A stretch of 64,000 nucleotides of DNA, taken from the NCBI GenBank assembly GCA_965145485.1, contig CBCTCU010000003.1, positions 62,001 through 126,000 on the forward strand, in the 5' to 3' direction. Position 1 is the stretch's first letter. Every line of letters starts with the position of its first letter. The translations under genes were made by a program, and so were the position numbers. Below are positions 1 through 8,409 of the stretch, in pieces. This DNA is from CABQCM01 sp965145485 (GTDB lineage Bacteria > Bacillota > Clostridia > Oscillospirales > Acutalibacteraceae). The notes beneath the pieces are model-generated. The model was not told where the DNA came from. It searched no databases and saw only the letters and a program-made list of their open reading frames with translations.

Positions 1-115
1 TGATCGAGCAAAAGTCCAGCTCCTCCTCATCGGAGCTGATGCCGTTGGTAAAATAATGTTCGCCGTCTTCCAGTATGCGTTTGGCTAGCTTGGCGTTAGT
101 GTAGCCTTTTTTCAT
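1..115 (-). CDS. Hypothetical protein, N-terminal part only (cut by window edge)
   Basis: Reading the minus strand from an ATG at 113-115 gives an open frame of 38 residues that runs off the left edge. It begins MKKGYTNAKLAKR and carries an acidic stretch SSDEEELDF. No family is recognised. No strong Shine-Dalgarno is visible; a weak GAGAG lies upstream. It sits divergently from the recombinase remnant, inside the accessory region, so it is probably element cargo. It could also be a spurious ORF. Confidence 0.35.
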   Translation of the reverse strand, partial: MKKGYTNAKLAKRILEDGEHYFTNGISSDEEELDFCSI

Positions 116-145
116 GGGAAGTGCTCTCAAAATAAATCGCAATAA

Positions 146-829
146 GGTGGGGAAATATTTATCCATCATGTGATTGCCCCACATGAAGCACTCATACCAT
201 CTGATGTTTGGCTGAAATGCCGGAAGAAGCTAATGACGAATAAGACTTTTCAGCAAGGCCGGAAACCGAAAAACACATGGCTTGCCGGAAAAGTCAAATG
301 CGGGCGTTGTGGATATGCCTTGAAAGCAACCCATGTGCCAAACAGTCCGGGATATTTCCGCTGTACAAAACGGACGGAAAATAAGGGCTGTCCGGGATGT
401 GGTAAAATCCACAAGACTGAATTGGAGGAATTTATCTTCAATGCCATGCGGGCAAGGTTTAAGAATTTTCAAGTCCGGCATGATAAAGAGGAAAAAGCAA
501 ATCCGAAACTAACCGCCTATCAGATTGAGCTTGCACAGGTCGAAGCTGAAATTGAAAAACTGCTTGATACACTGACCGGAGCCAATGCAACACTGCTTGC
601 CTATGCCAACAAAAAAATTGAAGAACTGGACACTCGCCGCCAGACCATTTCAAAGGCGATTGCAGAATTGTCCGTTGAAACAATGTCTCCCCAGAAGGAA
701 CAGGAGCTTTCCTATTATCTTGACCACTGGGACAGCATTGAATTTGACGACAAGAGAAAAGCCGCTGACGGCCTGATTATTTCAATCAAAGCAACCAGCG
801 ACCATGTCAAAGTAGAGTGGAAAATCTGA
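146..829 (+). pseudogene. Large serine recombinase, C-terminal remnant
   Basis: The frame is open from 146 just after a TAA; the first possible start is a GTG at 170. The product has the zinc beta-ribbon of large serine recombinases: two Cys pairs, KCGRCGYAL near residue 45 and CPGCGKIH near residue 75. A coiled-coil-like charged segment follows (residues 110-160). The N-terminal resolvase catalytic domain with its Ser nucleophile and the central recombinase domain are absent. The open frame upstream of GTG 170 also reads like the linker that normally precedes the zinc ribbon. This is the tail of an integrase of a phage or integrative element and cannot be catalytic as it stands. Confidence 0.8.
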
Positions 830-929
830 ACACTCTGGATTGCGCCACTCTACTTACTTTCAAATCTAACATTTCTTTTTAATCTTGTTTGTACCCCTTG
901 TACACCGATGCTTCCAATATATTATTACA

Positions 930-1049
930 ATGAATTCGGACCAGATTCCATACGATTATTTGCCAAAAGAATTTGATATTGAATCAATGATTGTTCTTCC
1001 TCGTTTAACCGACACAGACGACGGAGGATTATTCGGATTCCGCTTTTAA
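930..1049 (+). CDS. Short ORF or gene-tail remnant, unknown
   Basis: An ATG-started frame encodes 39 residues ending GGLFGFRF, rich in Asp and Leu. It is followed by a perfect terminator hairpin at 1094-1120, which suggests a real transcript end. No Shine-Dalgarno is clear before the ATG, and the local sequence is AT-rich. It may be the C-terminal tail of a larger lost gene, in keeping with the neighbouring recombinase remnant. Function not recognised. Confidence 0.25.
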   Translation: MNSDQIPYDYLPKEFDIESMIVLPRLTDTDDGGLFGFRF

Positions 1050-1093
1050 TTTTTAATTTGAAAGAGTATGTCCTACTTTTTATAAGTTAAAAT

Positions 1094-1120
1094 GGGCAAG
1101 AGATTTTAAATCTCTTGCCC
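1094..1120. terminator. Rho-independent terminator, probably bidirectional
   Basis: The perfect inverted repeat GGGCAAGAGATTT/AAATCTCTTGCCC is followed on the plus strand by GCTTTTTG and on the minus strand by ATTTTAA. It separates the short plus-strand ORF from the minus-strand gene ending at 1129. Confidence 0.8.
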
Positions 1121-1128
1121 GCTTTTTG

Positions 1129-1560
1129 TTACAACCCCGTATGGCAGTTACCCTTTTTACAGTTTGTTGATACTGTTTTATGAGTAGTTACCCTCAGCTT
1201 GACGGTTTCTTTTTCGCTCTTTTCGTCCTCATCGTCGCTCCCGACGCTCAGGGATCGCAGCGGGTCGTCGCGCAGATAATGCATCGCCTCTGCATACACG
1301 CCATCGTGGGAAATTCTGCGGTCAAAGTTACGCTTCCCTTTGGAATTAACGCAGATGGTTTCTCTTGCATCGGTCAGTTCCAGCTCACAGCCGCCGAGTA
1401 TGGCGTCGCTCATGGCTTGTACTGTCTCCGGATAGCCGCCCAGGCGGATGGCTACAAGAGAATGTTCCTTATCGTATATCACCATGTCGGAATAATTCGT
1501 CAGGCCGATCTTTTCTTTTCCGCTTTTGCATGATACACGAATCAGGGGTGGGGTTGGCAC
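1129..1560 (-). CDS. Hypothetical mobile-element protein
   Basis: Encodes 143 residues on the minus strand, starting MPTPPLIRVSCKSGKEKIG. It is soluble and has no signal peptide or membrane segment. The centre contains a beta-rich stretch (residues 20-75), followed by an acidic linker DDEDEKSEKE near residue 110 and a short Cys-containing tail. I do not recognise the family. Its position between recombinase debris and an XRE regulator suggests element cargo. The ends are supported by a terminator hairpin immediately downstream and a second pair of terminators upstream. Confidence 0.5.
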   Translation of the reverse strand: MPTPPLIRVSCKSGKEKIGLTNYSDMVIYDKEHSLVAIRLGGYPETVQAMSDAILGGCELELTDARETICVNSKGKRNFDRRISHDGVYAEAMHYLRDDPLRSLSVGSDDEDEKSEKETVKLRVTTHKTVSTNCKKGNCHTGL

Positions 1561-1610
1561 TGTTTACATCAGTCCTTTCATGATTTAAGATATCTATATA
1601 AACAAAAAAA

Positions 1611-1648
1611 GACCGCACCAATTCCCAATCAGGGAAAATGATGCGGCC
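1611..1648 (-). terminator. Terminator (minus strand)
   Basis: GGCCGCA...TGCGGTC arms with an inner TTCCC/GGGAA pair, followed on the minus strand by CTTTTTTTGTTT. First of two tandem terminators downstream of the XRE regulator (the one further from it). Confidence 0.7.
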
Positions 1649-1688
1649 TTTGTTTGCACGCTGGGATTTATTCCTGAATAAACAAAAA

Positions 1689-1721
1689 GGCCGGAACTAT
1701 CTTATACAGATAATTCCGACC
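1689..1721 (-). terminator. Terminator (minus strand)
   Basis: GGTCGGAATTATCT and AGATAGTTCCGGCC arms around a short loop, followed on the minus strand by TTTTTGTTT. It lies about 105 bases downstream of the XRE regulator stop. Confidence 0.7.
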
Positions 1722-1827
1722 ATGTATCTCATACCAAAGCCCCGGATGGGGACAATTACTCACACCTAAGAACAAACTAATTATACTATATTTTGTATTT
1801 ATTGTCAAGCAAAACACAAAATATAGA

Positions 1828-2148
1828 TTATCTTTGATTGCCTTTACTCAGTTCTTTTATGATCTGATGAACACTTGCCAGCTGTTCGTGATTTAAAGCC
1901 TTCAAATCGGACATAATATTACGGAGTTCTTCCGGCTCTGGGTTGTCAAGGGCGAAAAATTCTTCCGGCGTGATCTCCAGGTATTCACAGATATAAAAGA
2001 ACACCTGCATAGATGGGAATGACGATTTATTTTCAATACGATTGATATAGCTTTCATTCTGACCGATCGCTAAGCTCATTTCTCTGGCAGACACACCCTT
2101 TAAGCTCCTCAGTCTCGCCAGCCTTTCTCCAAACATCTCCTCGTACAT
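1828..2148 (-). CDS. XRE-family helix-turn-helix regulator
   Basis: Encodes 106 residues from the ATG at 2148, preceded by AAAGG at suitable spacing. An alternative in-frame start 18 bases upstream would add six residues. Residues 5-62 form an HTH_3 domain: ERLARLRSLKGVSAREMSLA, then IGQNESYINRIENKSSFPS, the typical recognition-helix region. The C-terminal 40 residues are a helical extension. It is a small DNA-binding repressor of the kind that controls mobile elements. A nested inverted repeat lies just upstream (2205-2260) and is a plausible operator. Its target cannot be told from sequence. Confidence 0.85.
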   Translation of the reverse strand: MYEEMFGERLARLRSLKGVSAREMSLAIGQNESYINRIENKSSFPSMQVFFYICEYLEITPEEFFALDNPEPEELRNIMSDLKALNHEQLASVHQIIKELSKGNQR

Positions 2149-2204
2149 ATAATATCTACCTTTCAAACTTCTATATAAGATATTATATGTTGTGGCAGCG
2201 GCTG

Positions 2205-2260
2205 TTATAGGATATTGAAAACTCGATTATTGTTGACTCAGGACAATAAATATCCTATAA
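2205..2260. repeat. Nested inverted repeat upstream of the XRE gene
   Basis: Outer 12-base arms TTATAGGATATT (2205-2216) and AATATCCTATAA (2249-2260) enclose inner 7-base arms TTATTGT (2227-2233) and ACAATAA (2243-2249). The region is AT-rich and free of coding sequence. It could be the operator of the adjacent XRE regulator or an RNA hairpin; nothing decides between them. Confidence 0.5.
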
Positions 2261-2435
2261 TATATAATATAGGTTTTTGAATGTCTTAATTTGTTTATCC
2301 GCGGCACTGTGCGAGCATATGAATATCGGACAGTACGCTTTTTTGCGGGTTCCATGCTATGCAAAGCGAGCTCGCTGGCAGCGGTTAGTGTCTTTGTTGT
2401 TTGCTTTCAGAGCAGTTTGCCGCTGGATAAAACGG

Positions 2436-2460
2436 CAGGGCGTCCTTTATGGGCGCCCTG
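2436..2460. terminator. Terminator hairpin downstream of the ATPase gene
   Basis: CAGGGCG/CGCCCTG arms with TTTGTTT on the plus side and CCGTTTTAT on the minus side. It lies 16 bases past the stop of the minus-strand ATPase. Confidence 0.6.
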
Positions 2461-2475
2461 TTTGTTTAATCACTG

Positions 2476-3696
2476 CTATTTTCCGGCCAGCCAATCAAGC
2501 GCATGGATCACTTTGATCCCTTCATAGTTTCCAAGAGTATAGCGGTCAAGAGTCAGCACGATTTTCTCGTAGTTGTCCTGAATACTCTGAAGCGGCTTCA
2601 TCTCCCGTTCAAAAGTAGTTTCCGCCGTCATATCGGCCGTTACCTGAAAATATATCGTTTCATCTTGTTTTACGGCTACAAAGTCCACCTCAGTGCTGCC
2701 AACCTTGCCGATATTCACCTTGTACCCCCTGCGTAGAAGTTCAAAGTAAACGATATTTTCGAGCGAAAAGCCGAGATCATAGTGCTTCTTTGGCAGGATG
2801 TGGTTCCGCAGTCCCAGGTCAACCATATACAATTTCTTGTTTGCCTTCAGGATTTGCTTGCCCACAATATCAAAGCGGTCAACGGCATAGAAGATAAAGG
2901 AATCCGTCAATGCGCCAATGTAATCGTCAACGGTGTTGGGAGATACCTTCCTGCCGCTGGATATGAGGTAATCCGTGACGCTTCTCACGGAAACCGGGCT
3001 GCCGATGACGCTAGCCAGAAATTTGGCAATAGATTTTAGGAGCGTAATGTCTGTAATCTTCCTCCTGTCAGGATCTTTTTCCCGACGATTTTGGCGTTCT
3101 TCGATGTCTTTAACGATGACGGTATTGTAAATCCCTTCGAGATAGGCGGTTACCTTTTCTGTCGTTTTATCCATCACGGCAATATACGGGAATCCGCCGT
3201 TTTTCATATACTCGGAAAAAGCAGTTTCCCCGTCTGTCTTCGTAATGGCGCAGTATTCCCGGAAAGAAAGCGGCAACATGGATATTTCCACATACCGACC
3301 AGTCAGAAGAGTGGCCAGGTCGCTGGAAAGCATATAGGCGTTAGACCCCGTGATATAGATGTCCGTATTCTCCTTTACACAAAGGCTGTCAACCACTTTT
3401 TCAAAGGAGTCCACACGCTGGATTTCATCAAGAAAGATATAGTTCTTTTGATTCGGCTGCATCCTTTCCTTGATATAAGCATACAGCTTTTTATAGTCCA
3501 GCAGTTCTTCAAATTCCAGTTCTTCAAAATTGATGCTGATGATCTGTGCTTCCTGTATGCCTTCCTGTTTGAGCAATTCCTGGTACTGCTTTAACAGCGT
3601 GGATTTTCCGCAGCGCCGGATGCCTGTAACCACCTTGATAACCTGCTCATCTTTCCAGGAGCGCAGTTTGTCTAAATACTCGTTCCGCAATACCAT
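2476..3696 (-). CDS. ATP-binding protein, AAA + DUF4143 domains
   Basis: Encodes 406 residues; the ATG at 3696 follows AGGAGGATTCGTC, a strong ribosome site. The N-terminal AAA domain has a Walker A loop GIRRCGKSTLLKQY near residue 25 and a Walker B YIFLDEIQ near residue 92. A sensor-type ITGSNAYMLSS and an LTGRY motif follow. The C-terminal half is a DUF4143-type domain ending in a PD-(D/E)XK-like segment (GSTEVDFVAVK). These proteins are widespread orphan ATPases in anaerobes and archaea, and their cellular role is not established. It has its own terminator and no operon partner. Confidence 0.85.
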   Translation of the reverse strand: MVLRNEYLDKLRSWKDEQVIKVVTGIRRCGKSTLLKQYQELLKQEGIQEAQIISINFEELEFEELLDYKKLYAYIKERMQPNQKNYIFLDEIQRVDSFEKVVDSLCVKENTDIYITGSNAYMLSSDLATLLTGRYVEISMLPLSFREYCAITKTDGETAFSEYMKNGGFPYIAVMDKTTEKVTAYLEGIYNTVIVKDIEERQNRREKDPDRRKITDITLLKSIAKFLASVIGSPVSVRSVTDYLISSGRKVSPNTVDDYIGALTDSFIFYAVDRFDIVGKQILKANKKLYMVDLGLRNHILPKKHYDLGFSLENIVYFELLRRGYKVNIGKVGSTEVDFVAVKQDETIYFQVTADMTAETTFEREMKPLQSIQDNYEKIVLTLDRYTLGNYEGIKVIHALDWLAGK

Positions 3697-4127
3697 GACG
3701 AATCCTCCTTCTTATTTACTGTTCCCATTATAGCGTATTATATGCCGAAAGTCAATAAATATTCCGAAACGGGAATTTTTTAAGATAAAAACTAAAAATA
3801 TGTTTCGAAACAGGAGCTTTTCAATGAGCAAGCAGTGCCTTACATTTCGAGAAAGAGAGTAAAATAATTATCGAGATGATGGAATGGCGGATGCTTTGAC
3901 GAAGGCGGCAGGGACGATCCTAAATCAGCAGCCCCTCCTCCTGGGGTTCATCTTCCCTGTAAAAATCTGTGGAAGTCTGTTATAATAAAAATATCGTGGC
4001 GTCTCGCCCAAAGGCTGCACAAAAATTTTTTCTCAAAAATGAATGGATTTCAGTCCGCCGGTCGTATTATGGGTGAAAGCAGAAAATGTTTTCAACGTAC
4101 TAACAATCAACAAGGAGGCTGAAATTG
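3697..4127. other. Intergenic region upstream of the sigma/anti-sigma cluster
   Basis: No credible gene seen. It contains an AT-rich stretch just after 3720, a TATAAT at about 3981 with only a poor -35, and the leader of the secreted repeat protein with AAGGAGG at 4112-4118. An ECF-type promoter for the downstream genes may lie here, but I could not identify it. Confidence 0.4.
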
Positions 4128-4595
4128 ATGAAACAGGGAATCAAAAAGGCAGTGGTCGGCGTTTTAGCGGTGACAATGGTGTTGTCTGTTGGAGCAGCCA
4201 GCGCCCTTGCAGCCGGAACGGGAAGAGGTTTTGTTGATACAGATGGAAATGGCGTCTGCGACAATTATACCATGGAGCAGGCAGCAGGTCAGGTGACGGA
4301 CGCTTTACAAAGAGGAAGCGGCCTAAACTTTGTTGATGCTGACAGCGACGGTATCTGCGATAACTATGCTGCAGGACAGGCAACAAGCCAGGAAACGGCT
4401 ATTTCCCCAAACCGCGGGCAAAATTTTGTTGATGAAGATGGAGACGGCGTCTGTGACCACTACGTTCCAGGCCAGGCAGCGGCTGGTTTCCAGAACGGGC
4501 GCGGCCGGAACTTTGTTGATGCGGACGGTGACAGCGTCTGCGACAATTACGGGACAGGGCAAGGAAGACAATATCGCGGAGGGCGCAATCAATAA
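4128..4595 (+). CDS. Secreted protein with four DxDxDGxCD calcium-type repeats
   Basis: Encodes 155 residues; ATG 4128 lies 9 bases after AAGGAGG. A signal peptide (KKAVVGVLAVTMVLSVGAA, cleavage after SALAA near residue 30) is followed by four repeats spaced about 30 residues apart. Each reads FVDxDGxGVCDxY or a close variant. The Asp/Asn spacing resembles thrombospondin type-3 or EF-hand-like calcium loops, and each repeat carries one Cys. The C-terminus is Gly/Arg-rich. It is followed after 15 bases by an ECF sigma gene and then an RsgI-like anti-sigma, so it may be a target or sensor partner of that switch. Function unknown. Confidence 0.75.
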   Translation: MKQGIKKAVVGVLAVTMVLSVGAASALAAGTGRGFVDTDGNGVCDNYTMEQAAGQVTDALQRGSGLNFVDADSDGICDNYAAGQATSQETAISPNRGQNFVDEDGDGVCDHYVPGQAAAGFQNGRGRNFVDADGDSVCDNYGTGQGRQYRGGRNQ

Positions 4596-4610
4596 GCAGG
4601 TGTGGGTGCA

Positions 4611-5093
4611 ATGCGGAGCGAGCAGGAGGCAAACAGGGCAATCGACCGGTATTCCGATATGGTCCGGCGGCTTTGCCTGATACATTTGAAAAATGACGCC
4701 GATACCGAGGACATATTTCAAACCGTGTTTTTGAAATATGTCCTCAGCTCCGTTGCGTTTGAAAGCGAAGAGCACGAAAAGGCATGGCTCATCCGCGTTA
4801 CCATTAACGCCTGCAAGGATCTGCTCAAAAGCTTTTTTCACCGTCACACCGTGCCGCTGGATGAAATTTTGGAAAAACCTGCGGAGGTACAGGAGGATCA
4901 TAGGGAGGTTCTGGAAGCGGTATTAGCACTCCCGCAAAAATATCGGGAAGTCGTCTACCTTCACTACTATGAGGGCTATACCGCCCCGGAAATCGGGAAA
5001 ATCTTAGGGAAAAAGGAAAATACCATCTATACGCTTCTTACCCGTTCCAGGCAGCTGCTCCGGGAAAAGCTGGGAGGTGACGGACATGGATAA
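4611..5093 (+). CDS. ECF-type RNA polymerase sigma factor
   Basis: Encodes about 160 residues. ATG 4611 is preferred over an in-frame GTG at 4602 because AGCAGG at 4595-4600 fits it better. Region 2 (residues 8-70) has RYSDMVRRLCLIHLKNDADTE and DIFQTVFLKYV. Region 4 (105-155) has LPQKYREVVYLHYYEGYTAPEIG and a helix-turn-helix with ENTIYTLLTRSRQLLREKL. It recruits core polymerase to a small stress or envelope regulon. Its stop overlaps the start of the anti-sigma gene by 8 bases, indicating coupled expression. Confidence 0.9.
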   Translation: MRSEQEANRAIDRYSDMVRRLCLIHLKNDADTEDIFQTVFLKYVLSSVAFESEEHEKAWLIRVTINACKDLLKSFFHRHTVPLDEILEKPAEVQEDHREVLEAVLALPQKYREVVYLHYYEGYTAPEIGKILGKKENTIYTLLTRSRQLLREKLGGDGHG

Positions 5094-5847
5094 AAGAATC
5101 AAAGAAGCTTTTGAGCAGGTGCGGTCGGAAAGTGAATTGAAAGACAGAACAAAAGAGTATATTTTCCGAAAAACCAAGGGATACCGGCAGACAAAAACCG
5201 TACACTATAAACTCCTCGCCTCTGCTTTTGCATGCATAGCGCTGTTATTTCTCGGCGGTTACTGGCTGTATTTTACGCCGACGGTTGAAATCAGCATAGA
5301 CATCAATCCATCGGTAGAATTAGGCGTCAATCGGTTTAACCGTATTGTTTCTGCTGAAAGCTACAACGAGGACGGGCAGGCATTGCTCGATTGTTTGAAT
5401 ATAAAATTTACGAACTACTCGGAAGCGGTCAATCAAATCATAGAGAGCGATGATATTGCGTCGCTGCTCTCCAACGGCGAAATCATGACCATTGCCGTCA
5501 TAGGGACGGGCGGCGCGCAGTCCGAAGAAATTCTTTCTACGATTCAATCCTGCACTTCCGGGAAGAGCAATACCTATTGTTACTCCGCCCGCGCAGAAGA
5601 AGTACAGGCGGCGCATGAAGCCGGCCTTTCATACGGGAAATACCGGGCGTATTTGGAACTGCAAGCGTTGGACCCCACGGTTACGGTTGAGCAAATCCAA
5701 AATATGACTATGCGGGAGATCAGGGAGCGGATATGGGAACTATCCGGCGATGACGAAAGCGAAATGCCTCCTTTCGGCAACGGACATCAGGGCAATGGGA
5801 ACGGCCAGGGCCAGCAGAACCGTAAGGGAAAGACAGGTGAAAAATAA
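5086..5847 (+). CDS. RsgI-like membrane anti-sigma factor
   Basis: Encodes 253 residues. ATG 5086 is chosen because GGGAGGTG at 5072-5079 sits 6 bases before it. A short cytoplasmic helix region (1-38) would bind the sigma factor, and one membrane span covers about residues 43-62. Next comes the extracellular motif VEISIDINPSVELGVN with Asn74-Pro75. In characterised RsgI proteins the equivalent Asn-Pro bond undergoes autoproteolysis, which starts transmembrane signalling. The tail is Gly/Asn/Gln-rich (GNGHQGNGNGQGQQNRKG), without a carbohydrate-binding module. It would hold the upstream ECF factor inactive; what it senses is not evident. Confidence 0.85.
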   Translation: MDKRIKEAFEQVRSESELKDRTKEYIFRKTKGYRQTKTVHYKLLASAFACIALLFLGGYWLYFTPTVEISIDINPSVELGVNRFNRIVSAESYNEDGQALLDCLNIKFTNYSEAVNQIIESDDIASLLSNGEIMTIAVIGTGGAQSEEILSTIQSCTSGKSNTYCYSARAEEVQAAHEAGLSYGKYRAYLELQALDPTVTVEQIQNMTMREIRERIWELSGDDESEMPPFGNGHQGNGNGQGQQNRKGKTGEK

Positions 5848-5891
5848 CATGCAATAACCGCCCCGTACAATACGAATGGGTTTTGCTAAGA

Positions 5892-5929
5892 AAAACGGCT
5901 CCTTCCTTTTTCGAGGAAGGGGCCGTTTT
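5892..5929 (+). terminator. Terminator after the sigma/anti-sigma cluster
   Basis: AAAACGGCTCCTTCCT and AGGAAGGGGCCGTTTT arms around TTTTCG, about 45 bases after the anti-sigma stop. Confidence 0.8.
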
Positions 5930-6004
5930 CATATCTATGCTTTTATCCCCAGAATTTGTCTCAAGTGAATCAACATTCTGGCTTCGGAAAGAAAAATTGA
6001 AATA

Positions 6005-6358
6005 TTACCATTTAGCAACGATTTTTCCGTAAATCAGTTTCTTGGTATAATTGAACTTGGAAATAGCAACAATGACCTGATCGCCGATATGGAAATCTTC
6101 ATCGTATTGATGCGGCGAGTAGGTGCACAGGCAGTCCAGATTTTCCTCCAGCTTGCAGAATACGCCGCCCTTGTATTTGCCGGTGATGACAGAAGCCCGG
6201 CGGCTGCGCAGGGGGTGGCGGGTATCCGCGCCGTCGAAGGGATGGGGTTCGGCTTCCTTTATGGAAATCCGCAGCTGTCCCGTTTCCTCATTGTATTCCT
6301 TGATAATGGCAGTATAGGAATCTCCCGGCCGGTACCGTTCTCGCAAATCCGGAATCAT
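6005..6358 (-). pseudogene. S1 RNA-binding-domain protein, C-terminal fragment
   Basis: From about 6358 the minus strand encodes some 117 residues with two S1/OB-like units: RYRPGDSYTAIIKEYNEETG and VITGKYKGGVFCKLEENLD, each with the beta-strand pattern of S1 domains. The frame stays open to an ATG at 6442, but that extra stretch is hydrophobic and unlike S1 proteins. The gene therefore seems to have lost its 5' part. It lies next to plasmid-type partition genes, so it is probably an element gene. The exact break point is uncertain, and the longer 145-residue product could still be translated. Confidence 0.55.
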
Positions 6359-6475
6359 GGCATATCCGAAGAGCGAAGAGAAAGCTATTACCAAGACCAA
6401 CAACCTTTCAGCCAAAGCAGGGGCAACAAACGTCACAAGCAATAACGGCTATGTTGGGGGCTGTTTTGGGGGATT

Positions 6476-6751
6476 TTACTCATCATCCATGAGGGTATTG
6501 AGAAAGCCGAGCATCTCCGGTGGGATGGCTTCCTCCGGCTGCTGCACTGGCTGGGAAGGGACAGCCTGAAGTTCTTCCCGCAGGATGCGGCGCAGGGTGG
6601 ACTCCAAGGCGTCCTGCCTGGCGCTGTTCAGGATCGCTTTCACCAGGAAGGCGCTTTTCTGTCCTTCCGGCACAGCCTGCAACAGAGCCCATGCCCGGCG
6701 GTGGTCCTCATTCTGGAGGTTTGGGCGGAACATAAAAAGGGTCCTGCTCAT
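6476..6751 (-). CDS. ParR-like partition adaptor
   Basis: Encodes 91 residues from the ATG at 6751. That ATG overlaps the TGA of the parM-like gene in an ATGA arrangement, which supports translational coupling. The N-terminus MSRTLFMFRPNLQNEDHRRA and the following helices (LLQAVPEGQKSAFLVKAIL) resemble the ribbon-helix-helix ParR/StbB-type proteins that accompany actin-like ParM. A Pro/Gln linker and an acidic end, FLNTLMDDE, follow. In known systems ParR binds the parC repeats and caps the ParM filament. The family call rests on context plus the N-terminal pattern. Confidence 0.65.
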   Translation of the reverse strand: MSRTLFMFRPNLQNEDHRRAWALLQAVPEGQKSAFLVKAILNSARQDALESTLRRILREELQAVPSQPVQQPEEAIPPEMLGFLNTLMDDE

Positions 6752-7680
6752 CCCTTGCCCACACCGCCCGACAAACGCCCCAAAATCCGCTCGAATCCTT
6801 CGGCGTTTACCCTGTCGTCCAGCAGGGCAAAAACCCGACACAGGCCGTTCTGGGGGGGCGACGTTGCGCTTGACTACCGCTGCGCCCCGCCCAGCATCAC
6901 CACCGGGATGGCCTTGAGGTCAAACCCCGCTTCCATGGCCGCTGAGAGAAGGCGCTCGGTGTAGAGGCGGCCCTGCTTTTGGATGATGCCGCGGGCGTCC
7001 TCGTCCATGCTGCAGGGCTTTCCCGCCAGCACTCGCTCCACCTGGGCGTCGGTAACGGACAGCCCCACATCCCGGCGGACCTGTTCTTTCACCTCATCGA
7101 TGCAGCGGATCATCCCCAGCTCCAGGCTCCGGCAGGTGGCGGCGTTGGGAACATTGTTGTCCAGCCGCATCAGGTCCACCGTCCAGCCGCCGATGTCCAT
7201 GAGCAGGACGGAGGGTTCGTTTTGGAGGAGTTCCGGGTGGATCATCAGGGCGGAATACCCCTGTGGGAACAGCTTCACATCCTCGATGGCCACTTTGTAG
7301 GGGATGCCCTCGAACTGGAAGCTTACCGGCTGGGAAGAAGGGCGAAGGTACTCCCGGAAGGATTTCTTCTCCCGGCCAAACCCAGCCAGAGGAAGGCCGG
7401 CTGCGATGGTAACGGAACACTCCGTCTTGGCGCCCCGCTGCTGGATTTCTTTGGCGATGGCCGCAAGGGTCAGCAGATAGTAGTTCTCGTTCTCCATCTT
7501 GTTTCGCAGGATCGGCTGTCTGCCGGTCCCGCACACGAAGAACTTTCCACCGTACTCCAGCGTGTTCTGCAGGGTGTAGGGTTCGTGGGAATAGGCGGTG
7601 ATACCGGCTGGAAAAGAAAAATGCCGGGTCTTGATGGCGTAGTAGCCATGGTCGATGCCGATGTTCATGGTTTTGCTCAT
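6748..7680 (-). pseudogene. parM: ParM/StbA-like actin ATPase with two compensating frameshifts
   Basis: The minus strand encodes an actin-like plasmid segregation ATPase: phosphate-1 motif NIGIDHGYYAIK near residue 6, and phosphate-2 motif VLLMDIGGWTVDLM near residue 170. The adenosine-motif region VVMLGGA at 264 ends abruptly at a TAG (6874-6876). Adding one G to a run of four and removing one C from a run of seven about 30 bases on restores GGGAAVVKRNVAPQNGLCRV. The frame then continues through LLDDRVNAEGFERILG to a TGA at 6748. The upstream 268-residue product alone would lack the last helices. Either homopolymer sequencing error or true decay explains this. Confidence 0.75.
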
Positions 7681-8117
7681 CCTTTCTTAGCTGTTGCCTA
7701 AAACTTGGTTTCCTGCTGGTTAAGAGCGAAGCGTATCTTGTTCTTTCCCAGCTGGTAAAGTATTTAAGGGGGAGAGTGTGAGAGGGGGGAAGCGCAAAAA
7801 ACTCCCCGGCCAGACAGAGAGTTCCTGAAAAAGGGCGCACTACTCCCTTGTATTTTGAGGGTTTGATTTTGGGCCGTTTTGGGCTTTCGTCAATCTATCT
7901 ATGAACCTGCCGGAAACTTCTACACTTCCGACAACGGGGAAAAGGGACGCAGAACGCAAAAAAGCGGGGCCTCCGGCCTGAAAAATCAGGCGGAAGCCCC
8001 GCTTCATCTCGTACAAAGCCTTATTTTTGCCATCTAATGGAAAATGCATCTATGGAAAGTCACTTTGGATTTTGGGCTCTAAAAAGCCCGCAAACCCGCA
8101 TGAATACTGACAAAAAT
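7681..8117. other. Non-coding stretch upstream of parM; possible parC-type region
   Basis: No credible gene. In ParMRC loci the centromere lies upstream of parM. Here only weak repetition is seen: TTTTGGGC-like words around 7870-7890 and near 8073. A clear terminator sits at 7964-8002. Confidence 0.35.
7964..8002 (-). terminator. Terminator (minus strand)
   Basis: GCGGGGCTTCCGCCTG and CAGGCCGGAGGCCCCGC arms around ATTTTT, followed on the minus strand by TTTTTTGCG. It lies between the tRNA and the parM-like gene. Confidence 0.75.
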
Positions 8118-8144
8118 GGGGTGGACATCTAAAGTGTCCACCCC
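8118..8144 (-). terminator. Terminator of the tRNA-fMet transcript
   Basis: GGGGTGGACA and TGTCCACCCC are perfect 10-base arms, followed on the minus strand by ATTTTTGTC. It starts 3 bases after the encoded CCA of the tRNA. Confidence 0.85.
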
Positions 8145-8147
8145 AGA

Positions 8148-8224
<77 letters not shown>

Positions 8225-8409
8225 ATATCAATTTTACTGGGCTGTGCTGAAATGCTTGCAGAAACATAGACTCAATCGTCACCAACAGCTTTATCCAACA
8301 CAAATCCCTTTGCTGACTTAAAATAGTTTATCATGTATTTTCGTCTTTGTCAAGAGGCTTCTGTGAAATACTTAATAAAGTTTTACCGAAACCACTTCTT
8401 GCTCGATAT

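Noticed and set aside
7840..8049. Minus-strand 69-codon ORF upstream of parM
   Set aside because: It contains a strong terminator hairpin within its frame, has no ribosome site and no motif.
1..8100. Intact integrative element or prophage
   Set aside because: The recombinase lacks its catalytic domain, parM is disrupted, the S1 gene is truncated, and no structural, relaxase or replication genes are present in this stretch.
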